This document shows, piece by piece, positions 25,454 through 35,040 of a stretch of DNA of 64,000 bases (its first letter is position 1; each line of letters begins with the position of its first letter). A model generated the notes under the pieces. That model made no database searches. It saw only the letters and a program-made list of their open reading frames with translations, and was not told the origin of the DNA. This stretch comes from Bacteriovoracaceae bacterium (GTDB taxonomy: Bacteria > Bdellovibrionota > Bacteriovoracia > Bacteriovoracales > Bacteriovoracaceae): positions 1 to 64,000 of the forward strand of contig JAFMBV010000008.1 in the NCBI GenBank assembly GCA_017858255.1. Reading direction: 5' to 3'. The translations under genes and the position numbers were made by a program.

Positions 25454-26502
25454 GCGGACCTCTTAAGGTGGGATAAAACTGTTTTAATATTATTGAGATA
25501 GAGTTCTTTTATTTTACTATCGGATAAAAGCTGACCTTCGCTCATGCCATTAGCAATACATTTTCTAAATTCCCAAATAATTTCGAACATCTCTGAAGGA
25601 CATGTTCTCCACGATTCAGGATCTTCAATGATTCCATTTAATATTTGACTCATGTAGGACTCATATTGCTCTAACATTTTTTCTTGAAAAGAAAAATTAT
25701 TAAGTTTTACAAGAGAAAGTATCTTAACGAGTCTTTCATAAAGGCTTTCAAGATCACGTTTCTTGCCTTTTATGCGATATCTATTGGCCGTAACAAAAAT
25801 GTCACTCTGTAGATCTTCGCTATAAAAATCTATATACTCTTGGAAAGTTGCTGATTTCTCTATACTGTCGACGTCCGCGTTAACAATATCTTGACTATGT
25901 TCCTCTTCTTCACCTTTCTCTTCTTCAAAACTAAACGCCTTATTTTCAGTTCTAGGTTCTGGCACTAACTCTGGTTCCGAGGTCTGAACTTCTAATTCAG
26001 ACAGCATAGAGTCATCGAGACCTTGTACTGCCTTAAGACTTTCTAGAGCTGCTGCAGATATACCTGCAGGAGGAGAGAAAACGTCCTTTTCCTCTTCCTT
26101 TTCGTCTTCTACTACTGCCTTTTCTTTAACTGGTGCAGAATCAATAACGACTTCAGACCTAACTTTCGAGTAGTCACGAAGCGCTTGATCAAAGGTATTA
26201 CGTTCGACGGCGCCCAGTTGTACCAACAAATCACCAAGACTTGATGATTTATTATTTTGCCTTTGTAAAAGTTGTAAAAGATCTTCCTCTGTCACCCCTC
26301 CTGATGCTTTTAGTACATCGAAAAAGGTGCGGTTTTCTTTGATACTTTTTATAAGTAATTCATAAACCATTTCTTCATCTAAGATCGCATCCTCTAATAA
26401 AATTCTGATTAAGGAAGGCATAGACTCCATTTGGCCCATGACTGCTTTTACAAGGTCTTTTTTATTAACAATCAATTTATCGATAAGAAATTCAAAAAAC
26501 AC
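25450..26502 (-). CDS. Unrecognised protein embedded in the chemotaxis unit
   Basis: A 350-residue soluble protein with a GTG start (26502). Residues 1-110 are helical; LGDLLVQLGAVERNTFDQALRDY (split here as LGDLLVQLGAVE and RNTFDQALRDY) resembles an MshEN/GspE N-terminal element, known elsewhere to bind cyclic di-GMP or regulate ATPases. Residues 120-215 are an acidic low-complexity linker rich in Glu and Pro. Residues 220-350 form a second helical domain (YIDFYSEDLQSDIFVTANRYR ... ). No catalytic motif is seen. It lies between cheB and cheY with a three-base gap and a four-base overlap, so its product is expected in equal supply with the signalling proteins. Function unknown. Confidence 0.78.
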   Translation of the reverse strand: MFFEFLIDKLIVNKKDLVKAVMGQMESMPSLIRILLEDAILDEEMVYELLIKSIKENRTFFDVLKASGGVTEEDLLQLLQRQNNKSSSLGDLLVQLGAVERNTFDQALRDYSKVRSEVVIDSAPVKEKAVVEDEKEEEKDVFSPPAGISAAALESLKAVQGLDDSMLSELEVQTSEPELVPEPRTENKAFSFEEEKGEEEEHSQDIVNADVDSIEKSATFQEYIDFYSEDLQSDIFVTANRYRIKGKKRDLESLYERLVKILSLVKLNNFSFQEKMLEQYESYMSQILNGIIEDPESWRTCPSEMFEIIWEFRKCIANGMSEGQLLSDSKIKELYLNNIKTVLSHLKRSA

Positions 26503-26505
26503 TTT

Positions 26506-27570
26506 TTATAGCCTTGAGTTTATAAGGTTAATAGTATCTGCAATTTTCTCTAATTCTATTTCATTGGCGAGTCCAGTTCGCATGGCAGCCCCTGGCATAC
26601 CAAAAACTGTACAAGAGCCTTCATCTTGGTAGAAATTATAGCTACCTTTTGCTGCGAGCTTCTTTAGTCCGTCTGCTCCATCGTCCCCCATTCCCGTAAG
26701 AATAAAAGAAGCTATTTGATTATTATAATTGTCTGCAACTGACTCAAAAAGACAATTAGCAGCAGGACGAACATAACAAACTTTATCTTTTTGATTTAAA
26801 CTTATTGTTAAGTCTGGTTTTAAAATCATGTGATAATCACCGGGGGCTAAATAACAAGTAGAAGCCTTTAATGTATCACCAGGTTTGCCTTCTTTAACCG
26901 TATAGCCAGGAGAATTCTTTGATAACATCTCAGCTAATTTTTCTGTAAAAACGGGTGGCATATGCTGAACAAGAAGGATCGGTACATTATCTTGTCCTTC
27001 TTTTAGCCCTTTAAATATTCTTGAGAGAGCATCTGGTCCACCTGTTGAGCTAGCTATAACAATTAAATGCGGTTTTTTGGCCATAGTTATACTGGTAGGC
27101 CGAGCAACAGATGGTGTTGTTGCTTTCTCTGGTATTTGTGTTGAGGGTACCGGTAAACTTGTCCGAGATTTAAAGACCTTAATTTTTGGAATTAAGCTCT
27201 GACGAATCATCTCTAAGCTTTTTTCAATACTCGCCGCGCCTCCAGTCTCTTCTTTAGTAACAAAGTCATTCGCCCCACTAGAGAGAGCATCAATTGTTTT
27301 CTCTGCTCCCATTGTTGTTAAAGAACTAAAAACAATAATCGGCACTTTTGTATTAATCTTCCTGATTTCTTTGATCGTAGCAAGGCCATCAAGCACGGGC
27401 ATTTCCATATCCAAGGTAATAAGATCTACTTCCTTACCTCGCTTTAGATAATCCACCGCTAGCTGGCCATTAGAAAGGGTTCCAACGATTTGGACCCCTT
27501 CCGCTTCTTCTAATGCCTGCTTAATGGCCATTCGAAATACTACTGAATCATCGACAATCAATACTTTCAT
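26506..27570 (-). CDS. cheB: Protein-glutamate methylesterase CheB
   Basis: A 354-residue CheB: N-terminal receiver (VLIVDDSVVFR; phospho-acceptor in LDMEMPVLDG; Lys near FVTKEE), a Ser/Thr/Pro-rich linker (about residues 140-165), and the methylesterase domain with catalytic Ser in ASSTGGPDAL, His in QHMPPVF and Asp in GMGDDGADG. It removes methyl groups from, or deamidates, chemoreceptor glutamates when phosphorylated. Its ATG overlaps the receptor gene stop. With cheR in the same unit this provides full adaptation. Confidence 0.95.
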   Translation of the reverse strand: MKVLIVDDSVVFRMAIKQALEEAEGVQIVGTLSNGQLAVDYLKRGKEVDLITLDMEMPVLDGLATIKEIRKINTKVPIIVFSSLTTMGAEKTIDALSSGANDFVTKEETGGAASIEKSLEMIRQSLIPKIKVFKSRTSLPVPSTQIPEKATTPSVARPTSITMAKKPHLIVIASSTGGPDALSRIFKGLKEGQDNVPILLVQHMPPVFTEKLAEMLSKNSPGYTVKEGKPGDTLKASTCYLAPGDYHMILKPDLTISLNQKDKVCYVRPAANCLFESVADNYNNQIASFILTGMGDDGADGLKKLAAKGSYNFYQDEGSCTVFGMPGAAMRTGLANEIELEKIADTINLINSRL

Positions 27571-29477
27571 TACACATTTACTTTGGCTACAAATCCTTGA
27601 AGCTCTAACGAAATATCAGCAATTAACTTTGATGCCTCTTGAGCTTTAAGAGCATCTTTACCTGTGTTAGAAGCCGCCTCACTTACTTGAGCAATGTTTT
27701 CATTAATTTGTTTAACACCCTCGGCAGATTCAGTAACAATTCGAGTTACTTCATTTGTCGTTGCCGCCTGTTCTTCTACTGAAGCTGCGATATTACCGGC
27801 ATAACCATTAATTTTTTCAATCGCCTCTCTAATCTGGCCAATTGCTTCAACAGCACTCTTTGTATCACCTTGAATATTCTCAATCCTCTTAGTAATATCC
27901 TGAGTCGCTGTTCCAGTTTGCTTGGCCAACTCTTTAACTTCATTTGCCACAACAGCAAAGCCTTTCCCGGCTTCTCCAGCACGTGCCGCTTCAATCGTTG
28001 CGTTTAGAGCAAGAAGGTTAGTTTGTTGTGCGATCGAAGAAATAACTTTGATTACATTTCCAATATCCATTGAAGATTCACCGAGTTTTCCAATAATCAA
28101 ATCCGTGGATGTCGCCATTTTCATAGCTTCATTTGATAGGCTACTGGCCTCATTGGTAGTTTTTGTAATTTCTTTAATCGCTGCAACCATTTCTTCCATA
28201 TTTGTGGCGACAGTCTGCACCCCAGCATTAACTTCTTCAGATGCTGCTGATGCGGTATTAGACTGAGCACTTGTCTCTTCAGCCGATGCTGATAAACTCT
28301 GTGAAACATCTTGTAGTACTGTGGCATTTGCAGAAAGGTCAGTTCCAGACTTTTGGAGTGCCTCTACTAATTCAACCTTAGTCGTAACAACTTCCCAAGT
28401 AACCATGGCACCAAGATAATCACCTTCTGTTCCCATTACACCGGAAATTTGTAAATCTAACTTTTCAGGACCAAGTTGAATAATGGCACGATGAGGAAGG
28501 TTCGCAGGGTTTCCGATTATTTTTTGTTGATGGGCAGGGTTCTTATGAAAAATATCTATTTTTTGACCTGAAATCTCACTTACCTTTACGGGTAAATATT
28601 GTTCAAGACCTCTCAATGTATTCGCTGAAGCCTCATTTATCGTAACGATAACGCCTTCAGGATCACACATCATAGTATTTAATGGTGACTTTGATACCAT
28701 CGAGTTTGTACGCGCCATCGATTTTTCTGACTCTAACTTTTTGGTTACTACTTCCCAAGTAACCATGGGTCCGATGTAGTTGTTATCTCCATCCATAATC
28801 GCACTAACAAGAAGGTCAAGCTTTTCAGGCCCAAGCTGAATAATTGCGCGATGGGGAAGATTATTAGGGTTAGCAATTATTTTTCTCTGATGATCAGGGT
28901 TCTTATGAAACCAATCGATTGAATTACCAACAAGATTTTCAGTTTTATCGGGTAGGTACTGCTCTAGGCCCTTAAGAGTATTAAAACTATTTTCATTCAT
29001 ATAAAGAAGATTCCCCTCCACATCGGCCAACATCGTATTAATTGGAGATAGCTTAACCATATTTTGGGCACGGACCATTTCTTCTTCTAGTTTTAGTTTC
29101 TCGGTCACAACTTCCCAAGTAACCATTGGTCCAACATAGTTATCCTTATCATCAAAAATCGCTGAAACAAGTAGATCTAGTTTCTCAGGACCCACTTGAA
29201 TAATAGATCGATGGGGAAGATTACTTGGATTTCCGATTATTTTTCTTTGATGCTCTGGGTTTTTATGGAACCAATCAATACTCTTTCCAACTAAATCAGC
29301 GACCTTTGCCGGTAGATAAGTCTCTAGAGTGAGTAGAGTTTTAAAACTATTCTCATTCATATAAAGAAGATTCCCCTCTTTATCGGCCAACATCGTATTA
29401 ATTGGAGATAGATCTAACATCTTCATGGATGGAATCATCGACCCCTGAACTTCCTGTACACTCTTTACTTCTGTCAT
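27570..29477 (-). CDS. Soluble methyl-accepting chemotaxis protein with three PAS repeats
   Basis: A 635-residue receptor without any transmembrane segment or HAMP domain. Residues 21-140, 141-260 and 261-370 are three tandem PAS-type units of exactly 120 residues, each with SPxNTM at the start, a FHKNPxHQxKII turn, NLPHR and a WEVVT end. The C-terminal part (about 380-635) is a coiled-coil signalling domain with the hairpin tip [21 protein letters not shown]. It should sit in a cytoplasmic array with CheA and CheW. The invariant His in FHKNP and in LPHR could bind a cofactor such as haem, which is inference only. Ribosome binding site GGGAG, seven bases from ATG. Confidence 0.93.
   Translation of the reverse strand: MTEVKSVQEVQGSMIPSMKMLDLSPINTMLADKEGNLLYMNENSFKTLLTLETYLPAKVADLVGKSIDWFHKNPEHQRKIIGNPSNLPHRSIIQVGPEKLDLLVSAIFDDKDNYVGPMVTWEVVTEKLKLEEEMVRAQNMVKLSPINTMLADVEGNLLYMNENSFNTLKGLEQYLPDKTENLVGNSIDWFHKNPDHQRKIIANPNNLPHRAIIQLGPEKLDLLVSAIMDGDNNYIGPMVTWEVVTKKLESEKSMARTNSMVSKSPLNTMMCDPEGVIVTINEASANTLRGLEQYLPVKVSEISGQKIDIFHKNPAHQQKIIGNPANLPHRAIIQLGPEKLDLQISGVMGTEGDYLGAMVTWEVVTTKVELVEALQKSGTDLSANATVLQDVSQSLSASAEETSAQSNTASAASEEVNAGVQTVATNMEEMVAAIKEITKTTNEASSLSNEAMKMATSTDLIIGKLGESSMDIGNVIKVISSIAQQTNLLALNATIEAARAGEAGKGFAVVANEVKELAKQTGTATQDITKRIENIQGDTKSAVEAIGQIREAIEKINGYAGNIAASVEEQAATTNEVTRIVTESAEGVKQINENIAQVSEAASNTGKDALKAQEASKLIADISLELQGFVAKVNV
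28368..29417 (-). repeat. Three tandem 360-bp PAS-coding repeats
   Basis: Within the receptor gene, three units of 360 bases (29417-29058, 29057-28698, 28697 to about 28368) encode successive PAS domains. Units 1 and 2 are almost identical in places even at synonymous sites: the blocks around 28985-29048 and 29345-29408 differ at only a few positions. Unit 3 is more diverged at its start but shares the middle and end. This suggests duplication followed by recent homogenisation or a recent second duplication. Confidence 0.88.
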
Positions 29478-29502
29478 AATAAACTCCCTTTTATTTAACT
29501 TT

Positions 29503-29979
29503 TTATTTAACTTTTATATCTAATATTTTTTCTAAACTTAGTAAGGTTAAGAGGTTATTTTCAAGTTTGAAAACTCCTCGGATATATTTTTTTAGTCCCT
29601 CTTCAATAGTATCTGGCGTATCCTCAAAGGAGGAATTTTGAATGTCCATGACATCCATGATTTCATCAACGACAAGAGCATAAAGACTATCCCCCCAACG
29701 TACGATGATATTCATATACTCATCAGGATTCTCCAAGCGTGGAAGACCAAAGAGAACCCTTAAATTTATTGCAGTAACAATTTGCCCCCTAAGATTAATA
29801 AGGCCATCAACATACTCTGGTCCAAGAGGCACAGGTGTTACTTTCTGTGGTTTCACAACCTCTTGTACTTCAAGTACTGGAATAGCATATTGCCCATCCA
29901 TTATTTTGAATCCACATAATTGACTGGCCTCTCCAGATAAAACTGATTCAATAATGTTGGCATCTGTTGGTGTTTCCAT
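29503..29979 (-). CDS. cheW: Chemotaxis coupling protein CheW
   Basis: A 158-residue CheW domain: [22 protein letters not shown] at the N-terminus, [18 protein letters not shown] in the middle (the LRG signature) and LVVDEIMDV plus an end strand [11 protein letters not shown]. It links receptors to CheA. Start is ATG 29979, six bases after TTAGGA and nine after the cheA stop; a GTG at 30003 would overlap cheA. Confidence 0.94.
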   Translation of the reverse strand: METPTDANIIESVLSGEASQLCGFKIMDGQYAIPVLEVQEVVKPQKVTPVPLGPEYVDGLINLRGQIVTAINLRVLFGLPRLENPDEYMNIIVRWGDSLYALVVDEIMDVMDIQNSSFEDTPDTIEEGLKKYIRGVFKLENNLLTLLSLEKILDIKVK

Positions 29980-29987
29980 AATTATTC

Positions 29988-32642
29988 CTAACGAGTTAGA
30001 CACTTATCAAGTGTCTCTAATACTTCTTTTTTATTAAGTTTCTCTAAGTGGTAAGTAAAACCAGAGCGAAGCCCAAAATCTTTGTCCTTATCCCCAACCT
30101 TAGTAGAAACCGCTATAATTGGTATTTCTTTATTGATTGTTCGGATTTCTTCTGAAAACTCATAGCCGTTAAGGACAGGCATTTCAATGTCGGTAATTAT
30201 CGCCAGAATATCATCATTCTCTTTAAAGAGGTTAAGTCCTTCCTGTCCATTGTGGGCAATTAGTACTTCTAACCCAGCTTCCCTTAACATATCTTCTTGA
30301 ACTCTACGATATAAGGGACTGTCATCAACAATCAGTACCTTTCCTTTTAACTTTATATTGGATTCTCCACCAAAGATTTTCTTACCAACCTCTGTTACCG
30401 CCGCCATTTTATAAATATCCAATAGCGTTACCAATTTTTCCTCAATGTAGACTGTACCTAGCAGACCTTTTCGATCAATTGTATCTGTTTCTAAAACAGA
30501 CTCGCTGAAAGCGATATCAATAATGTCCTGAACGACAAAGCCGAAACTTACTCCATTCAAAACAGTGACAATACAGGTAATTTTTTGACCATCCGCTACT
30601 TCTAAACGGCTTTTGCCTTTTAACTTGAGAATACTTTCTACATTAATGAGAGGCATTGAAGCACCTCTGTAACGCATAAGGGCTTGCTCCCCAGCATATT
30701 CAACCTTTGTGGGCTCAAATTCTTCCAATCGGTTAATTAAACTTAAGGGAATACCATAAACTCTTTCATCACCGAGTTTAAAGAGAACAACTTCCATGGT
30801 TTCGTAATCAGCGATCGGTCCATTAGAGGCCGAATCTAACATCTCATTATGTTTATCCGCATCTTTATTATCCACTTGGTTATAAAAGCCAAAGGCGTCA
30901 ATAATAAGCGCGACACGCCCATCTCCCATAATTGTAGAACCCGCGTAGTAGGACATACTCTTTAATTTGCGATCAAGGGGCTTCACAACAATTTCTTGGG
31001 TATCTAAAATATTATCGACAATAAGACCATAAGTTTTCCCCTCTGCCTTAAGAACAATAATATTAAGGAAGTGGGCCTCATCATCTGGCTCACCAATATT
31101 TAATATTTCATTGAGCCTAACGATTGGGATGAGTTCCCCTCTAAGGCGGAAAAACTCCCTTCCGTGTAGTCTTTCAATTTTACTAAAATCTTGGGATTCA
31201 AGCATCACAAGCTCAACCAGGTTTTTCTGATGTATAGCAAACGTTTCTTTACCAGATTCAATCACAAGAGCTGGAACAATTGCCAAGGTCAAAGGAATTT
31301 TCAAACGAAAGGTTGTACCTTTGCCTTCTTTTGAATCAACATCAACTTCCCCCCCAATTTTCTCAATATTACTTTTTACGACATCCATACCAACGCCCCG
31401 GCCTGAGATATTCGTAACTTGCTCAGCTGTAGAAAAACCAGGGTGAAAGATTAAAGAATGAATTTTTGAGAGTGAAAGAGTACCAGCTTCTTCAGATGTT
31501 ATAATACCTTTTTCGATGGCCTTCGCCTTAACTCTCTCAGTATTTATGCCCGCACCATCATCATTAATTTCGATAATGACTTGACCTCCCTCATGGTAGG
31601 CCTTGATCTCCAAGTGACCTTCAGGGTTTTTCCCATTTTCTTCTCTAACTTCTGGAAACTCCAGCCCATGATCAAGGCTATTGCGAATCAGGTGAGTCAT
31701 GGGATCTTTAATCACTTCAAGTAGTGTCTTATCAAGCTCTGTTTCTTGACCAACAATTTGTAGCGCTACTCTTTTTTTCTGACTACGACTTAAATCTCTA
31801 ACAATTCGTTCGAATTTATTAAAGACAGATCCTACCGGTTGCATACGAGTGGTCATAATATCGGTTTGAAGTTCTGTTGTGATTGTATTTAATTGTTGCG
31901 CGTATCGATTTAAATCTGAGTCATCTTTAATTTTTGAATATTGAAGAATTTGATTTCTTGTTATTACCAACTCTCCGACAACATTCATTATTTTATCGAG
32001 TAGGTTGACATTTACTCTGACAATACTATCGCTAATATTCGATCTTCCCGAAGAATTATTGCTTTCCGCTGCAGGTGAATTTTCTGGAACTTCCCCTTGG
32101 TTCTCAGAAGTTTTCTCTTCGTTTTCAATTGCCAACGGAGAGGAAACAATTTTCAATTCTTGTACTTCTGTAGCGTTTTCTGATTCACCAGTAGTTTCTA
32201 GATTAGATTCAATTATATTTTCATCTTTATTGAGGACTTCTCCCTCAGTTATATTCCCTTCTAATATTTTATTAAGACGACTTACAAGGTTAGAATAATC
32301 ATCCCCTCCTTCCTTTCCATCTTTTTCAACGTCTCTTAAAAGAATCAAACAAATATCAAAGCTTTCGAGAAATAAATCAAAAATATCTGTCGTAATTTTT
32401 ACAGTACCATCTCTTACATAATCTAAGATTGACTCAACTGCATGAGTGATTTCTTGCAGACTTTTTAATCCTAAAAAACTAGCTGAACCTTTGAGTGTAT
32501 GAATCTTACGATAGATACTATTTAATAATTCGGAATCTGATGAGTTCTTTTCAAACTGAGATAAATCATCATTGATATTAGATAAATTATCAAAAGATTC
32601 TACGAGAAACTCTTGAAGGATTGCTTGTTGCATATCTGACAT
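29988..32642 (-). CDS. cheA: CheA-type hybrid histidine kinase with C-terminal receiver domain
   Basis: An 884-residue kinase: HPt with His48 (KIHTLKGSASFLGL); an acidic linker (about 110-200); dimerisation domain (VVGELVITRNQI); HATPase with RNSLDHGLE, DDGAGIN and GRGVGMDVV; two CheW-like domains (about 485-625 and 635-755); and a C-terminal receiver (GKVLIVDDSPLYRR, phospho-acceptor in ITDIEMPVLNG; about 765-884). Its two CheW-like modules match those of the second CheA, pointing to a common ancestor with the receiver on the other end. It is followed by cheW after a nine-base gap. First gene of its unit. Confidence 0.93.
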   Translation of the reverse strand: MSDMQQAILQEFLVESFDNLSNINDDLSQFEKNSSDSELLNSIYRKIHTLKGSASFLGLKSLQEITHAVESILDYVRDGTVKITTDIFDLFLESFDICLILLRDVEKDGKEGGDDYSNLVSRLNKILEGNITEGEVLNKDENIIESNLETTGESENATEVQELKIVSSPLAIENEEKTSENQGEVPENSPAAESNNSSGRSNISDSIVRVNVNLLDKIMNVVGELVITRNQILQYSKIKDDSDLNRYAQQLNTITTELQTDIMTTRMQPVGSVFNKFERIVRDLSRSQKKRVALQIVGQETELDKTLLEVIKDPMTHLIRNSLDHGLEFPEVREENGKNPEGHLEIKAYHEGGQVIIEINDDGAGINTERVKAKAIEKGIITSEEAGTLSLSKIHSLIFHPGFSTAEQVTNISGRGVGMDVVKSNIEKIGGEVDVDSKEGKGTTFRLKIPLTLAIVPALVIESGKETFAIHQKNLVELVMLESQDFSKIERLHGREFFRLRGELIPIVRLNEILNIGEPDDEAHFLNIIVLKAEGKTYGLIVDNILDTQEIVVKPLDRKLKSMSYYAGSTIMGDGRVALIIDAFGFYNQVDNKDADKHNEMLDSASNGPIADYETMEVVLFKLGDERVYGIPLSLINRLEEFEPTKVEYAGEQALMRYRGASMPLINVESILKLKGKSRLEVADGQKITCIVTVLNGVSFGFVVQDIIDIAFSESVLETDTIDRKGLLGTVYIEEKLVTLLDIYKMAAVTEVGKKIFGGESNIKLKGKVLIVDDSPLYRRVQEDMLREAGLEVLIAHNGQEGLNLFKENDDILAIITDIEMPVLNGYEFSEEIRTINKEIPIIAVSTKVGDKDKDFGLRSGFTYHLEKLNKKEVLETLDKCLTR

Positions 32643-32664
32643 TAATCAACCGTTGTTATATTAT

Positions 32665-32693
32665 TTTTTACTTTAATGGAGATATTCTAACAA
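32665..32693 (-). promoter_or_regulatory. Possible sigma-70-type promoter for the cheA unit
   Basis: On the minus strand TTGTTA (32693-32688) and TAAAAA (32670-32665) are separated by 17 bases, about 20 bases before the cheA ATG. The DNA is very AT-rich here, so chance matches are common. The upstream terminator at 32752-32771 makes a promoter in this interval necessary. Confidence 0.3.
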
Positions 32694-32751
32694 AAATCTA
32701 AGTTGTAGATAGAGGGAAAATGAAGAAAACAAAACATTCTCAAATAAAAAA

Positions 32752-32771
32752 AGGAGGTCTTTCAACCTCCT
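32752..32771 (-). terminator. Strong rho-independent terminator between the two chemotaxis units
   Basis: AGGAGGT and ACCTCCT form a seven-base-pair stem with a six-base loop, followed on the minus strand by an unbroken run of T. The plus strand also carries CTTTTT after the stem, so it may work in both directions, but only the minus strand has an upstream gene. It closes the cheX - REC/HD-GYP - cheY transcript. Confidence 0.85.
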
Positions 32772-32803
32772 CTTTTTATCTTCTAAATATTTCTTAATAC
32801 TTC

Positions 32804-33199
32804 TTAAGGAAATATTTTAGCAATCTTTTCTTTCAATGTGTCTGGTTTAAAGGGTTTAACAACGAAGTTTGATACTCCTGCCTGAACAACCTTAACAACA
32901 TTACTCTGCTCAGCTTCAGCTGTGACCATTAAAAAAGGAGTATCTTTAATGCCTTCAGTTTCCCTGATTTTTATCAGTAAATCTAAACCAGACATTTTCG
33001 GCATATTCCAATCACTAACAATAAATTCATAAGGTTCGCCACTCTCTTGTGCCTGTTGAATCATAGGCCACGCAGTAGCACCATCATCGGCTTCAGAAAG
33101 ATTGGTAAAACCAATAGTCTTTAACATCTTCGTGATAATCTTTCTCATCGTCATCATGTCATCAATAACAATCGTCTTCATGTTTGGATTAATAGGCAT
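32804..33199 (-). CDS. cheY: Response regulator CheY
   Basis: A 131-residue receiver close to classical CheY: acidic residues in TIVIDDMMTMRK, phospho-acceptor in VSDWNMPKMSG, MVTAEAE with the Thr-Ala switch, and VKPF with the conserved Lys. GGGAGG lies before the ATG. It is the last gene of the upstream unit, 31 bases after the REC/HD-GYP gene, and is followed by a strong terminator. The best candidate in the window for the motor-binding or CheX-controlled output regulator. Confidence 0.95.
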   Translation of the reverse strand: MPINPNMKTIVIDDMMTMRKIITKMLKTIGFTNLSEADDGATAWPMIQQAQESGEPYEFIVSDWNMPKMSGLDLLIKIRETEGIKDTPFLMVTAEAEQSNVVKVVQAGVSNFVVKPFKPDTLKEKIAKIFP

Positions 33200-33230
33200 A
33201 TTTCCTCCCTAATTATGATTCGTACTTTTT

Positions 33231-35030
33231 TCAAAATACTTTAAGTAATGCTTCTAATGGTTTTTTAAAGTTTCCTTTATTGAACCTTTCTTTAAGTTCT
33301 TCTTTTACTTCTTCCATATTAATACTGGCCGCAGGTTTTCCATAGATTTTCTCGACTAATTCGCTGGCCAATATAAAGATACAGCTTAGTGGGGAAATGG
33401 AAAGGGCGCCAAGCCCACGAGGAAAACCCGATTGATCAGGTAATTCATGGTGCTGAAGAACAATGGTATCAACATCGGCAAATATATTATCTCCCTCTGA
33501 GATCAACTTCGCGGCCTCTCCAGGGTGATTTCGAATAGTTTCAATTTCGTCATCCTCTAGACCCTTTTCTTTGGCCTCTTTTATAGAGTGAATACGAGCA
33601 AGACCATTCTTTGGTAGGCCCACATCATGAAGTAGTGCCGCCATACTAAGTTTCTCAAGTGTTTGGCTATTCCCCCAACTTGTGGCCAAACAAATTTGAC
33701 CAGCAAAATAGGAGAGCATGAGGCTATGTTCAGAGATGTAATCTCCCCCCCTCATAATCCTTTTCAATAAAAGCTCTAGGCTTGGAAGCTTTTTGAGTGT
33801 TTTTAGATTTGATTCAACACTCTTTCTGACTTTATTCGCAGTATTGGCATTAATTCCAAATTCTTTTGCAAAATCTAAAGTATGGTCAAAAGCAGATAGT
33901 TCAGCCAGGGCCTTAATATCTGGTGGTAACTTCTGAGCTTTTTCCAAGTTACCAATAACAAGATGACCAAACTGCTCCTGAAATCTTGGATAGTTTTCAC
34001 TTTCGATAAAAAGGTATTTTTTCCCTCTATCCTCATATTTTTCAATACTAATTTTTTCGTAAGCATCATTAGAATTGAGAAGCTTTATATATTTTACGGA
34101 ACTTAGCTGAATATAAACATCACAGCACACAGTTTTTAGATTATAAAAACGCTTTATCTTAACTCTCTTAAACCTCTCCATGTCATATTCTAAATCATCT
34201 TTAGGAGCGTCCCCATCTGAGTCTGCCTTTTTTTCGTTCTTCTTTTTTTCATGATTCTTTTTTCGAATCATCTCCCATTCATCATCACCTGGCTTACTAT
34301 AATCAAGGGTATCCCCTTCTTTGGGATTGAAGTTTTTCTTTAAAGAATAGTCTGCTTTTTCTTCATCTCCATTATTGAATTCCTTTTTTAGAGACCAATC
34401 AGCTTCACCTTCTTTTTGATTGGCTCCAATGTCGCCCCAATCACCATCAGCCTCACCACTATTTTTCTTCTTCATTTTTAAGGACCAATCAGCATCAGAA
34501 ACATTTTCAGGTTTCATCTCACTTGACCAATCCATATCATCATAAGGTTTAGCTTTTTCTTGGGGTTCTAATCCATCCCATTCCAAATCAAACTTATTTG
34601 ACGCCTTTCCTGAAGAGTCTGTATTTTGAACAACAGGTTTGTTGCTATCTATTTCCTTTTGAATAGTTAGAATTTTGTCTATTACTGGAAAAAACTGATC
34701 ATCACGAAAAGGCTTCGGTACAAAGGCATTCAGAGGACTTCTTTGCAGAACCTCTTGGACGATCATCGTATCTTGGTTAACTGTTTCAGATAGCCAGACA
34801 AAGGGAACATTAAGTTTTTGTGAATCAAGATAATCAATAATAAGGTGGCCGCCTCCCCCATTCATGAGTACCTCACTAATAACAAAGTCCACGTCGGGCT
34901 CAAACTCTAAGACCGCCAAGGCTTCATTACCACTGCTGGCTTCGAGAATTTCACAATCTAACCCTGCTTCAAGAAGCATGGATACATAGTCTCTAACCTC
35001 AGGGTCGCTATCAGCGTATAACACTTTCAA
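33231..35030 (-). CDS. Receiver-like / HD-GYP phosphodiesterase with a motif-repeat linker
   Basis: A 599-residue protein. Residues 1-125 form a receiver fold, but the phospho-acceptor is Glu53 (VISEVLMN) instead of Asp, with the Lys (FVPKPF, 106) kept. Residues 145-285 are a disordered linker carrying repeated DWSLK-type motifs (167, 181, 211, and DYSLK at 227). An intermediate domain follows, then a complete HD-GYP domain: ALLHDVG, RNHPGEA, LQHHELPDQSGFPRGL. It likely cleaves cyclic di-GMP. TTG start at 35030 has AAGGA five bases upstream. Flanked by cheX and cheY, so it links chemotaxis signalling to cyclic di-GMP. Confidence 0.9.
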   Translation of the reverse strand: MKVLYADSDPEVRDYVSMLLEAGLDCEILEASSGNEALAVLEFEPDVDFVISEVLMNGGGGHLIIDYLDSQKLNVPFVWLSETVNQDTMIVQEVLQRSPLNAFVPKPFRDDQFFPVIDKILTIQKEIDSNKPVVQNTDSSGKASNKFDLEWDGLEPQEKAKPYDDMDWSSEMKPENVSDADWSLKMKKKNSGEADGDWGDIGANQKEGEADWSLKKEFNNGDEEKADYSLKKNFNPKEGDTLDYSKPGDDEWEMIRKKNHEKKKNEKKADSDGDAPKDDLEYDMERFKRVKIKRFYNLKTVCCDVYIQLSSVKYIKLLNSNDAYEKISIEKYEDRGKKYLFIESENYPRFQEQFGHLVIGNLEKAQKLPPDIKALAELSAFDHTLDFAKEFGINANTANKVRKSVESNLKTLKKLPSLELLLKRIMRGGDYISEHSLMLSYFAGQICLATSWGNSQTLEKLSMAALLHDVGLPKNGLARIHSIKEAKEKGLEDDEIETIRNHPGEAAKLISEGDNIFADVDTIVLQHHELPDQSGFPRGLGALSISPLSCIFILASELVEKIYGKPAASINMEEVKEELKERFNKGNFKKPLEALLKVF

Positions 35031-35040
35031 AATATTCCTT

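Noticed and set aside
29979-30003. Longer cheW start at GTG 30003
   Set aside because: It overlaps cheA, and ATG 29979 has a well-spaced TTAGGA.
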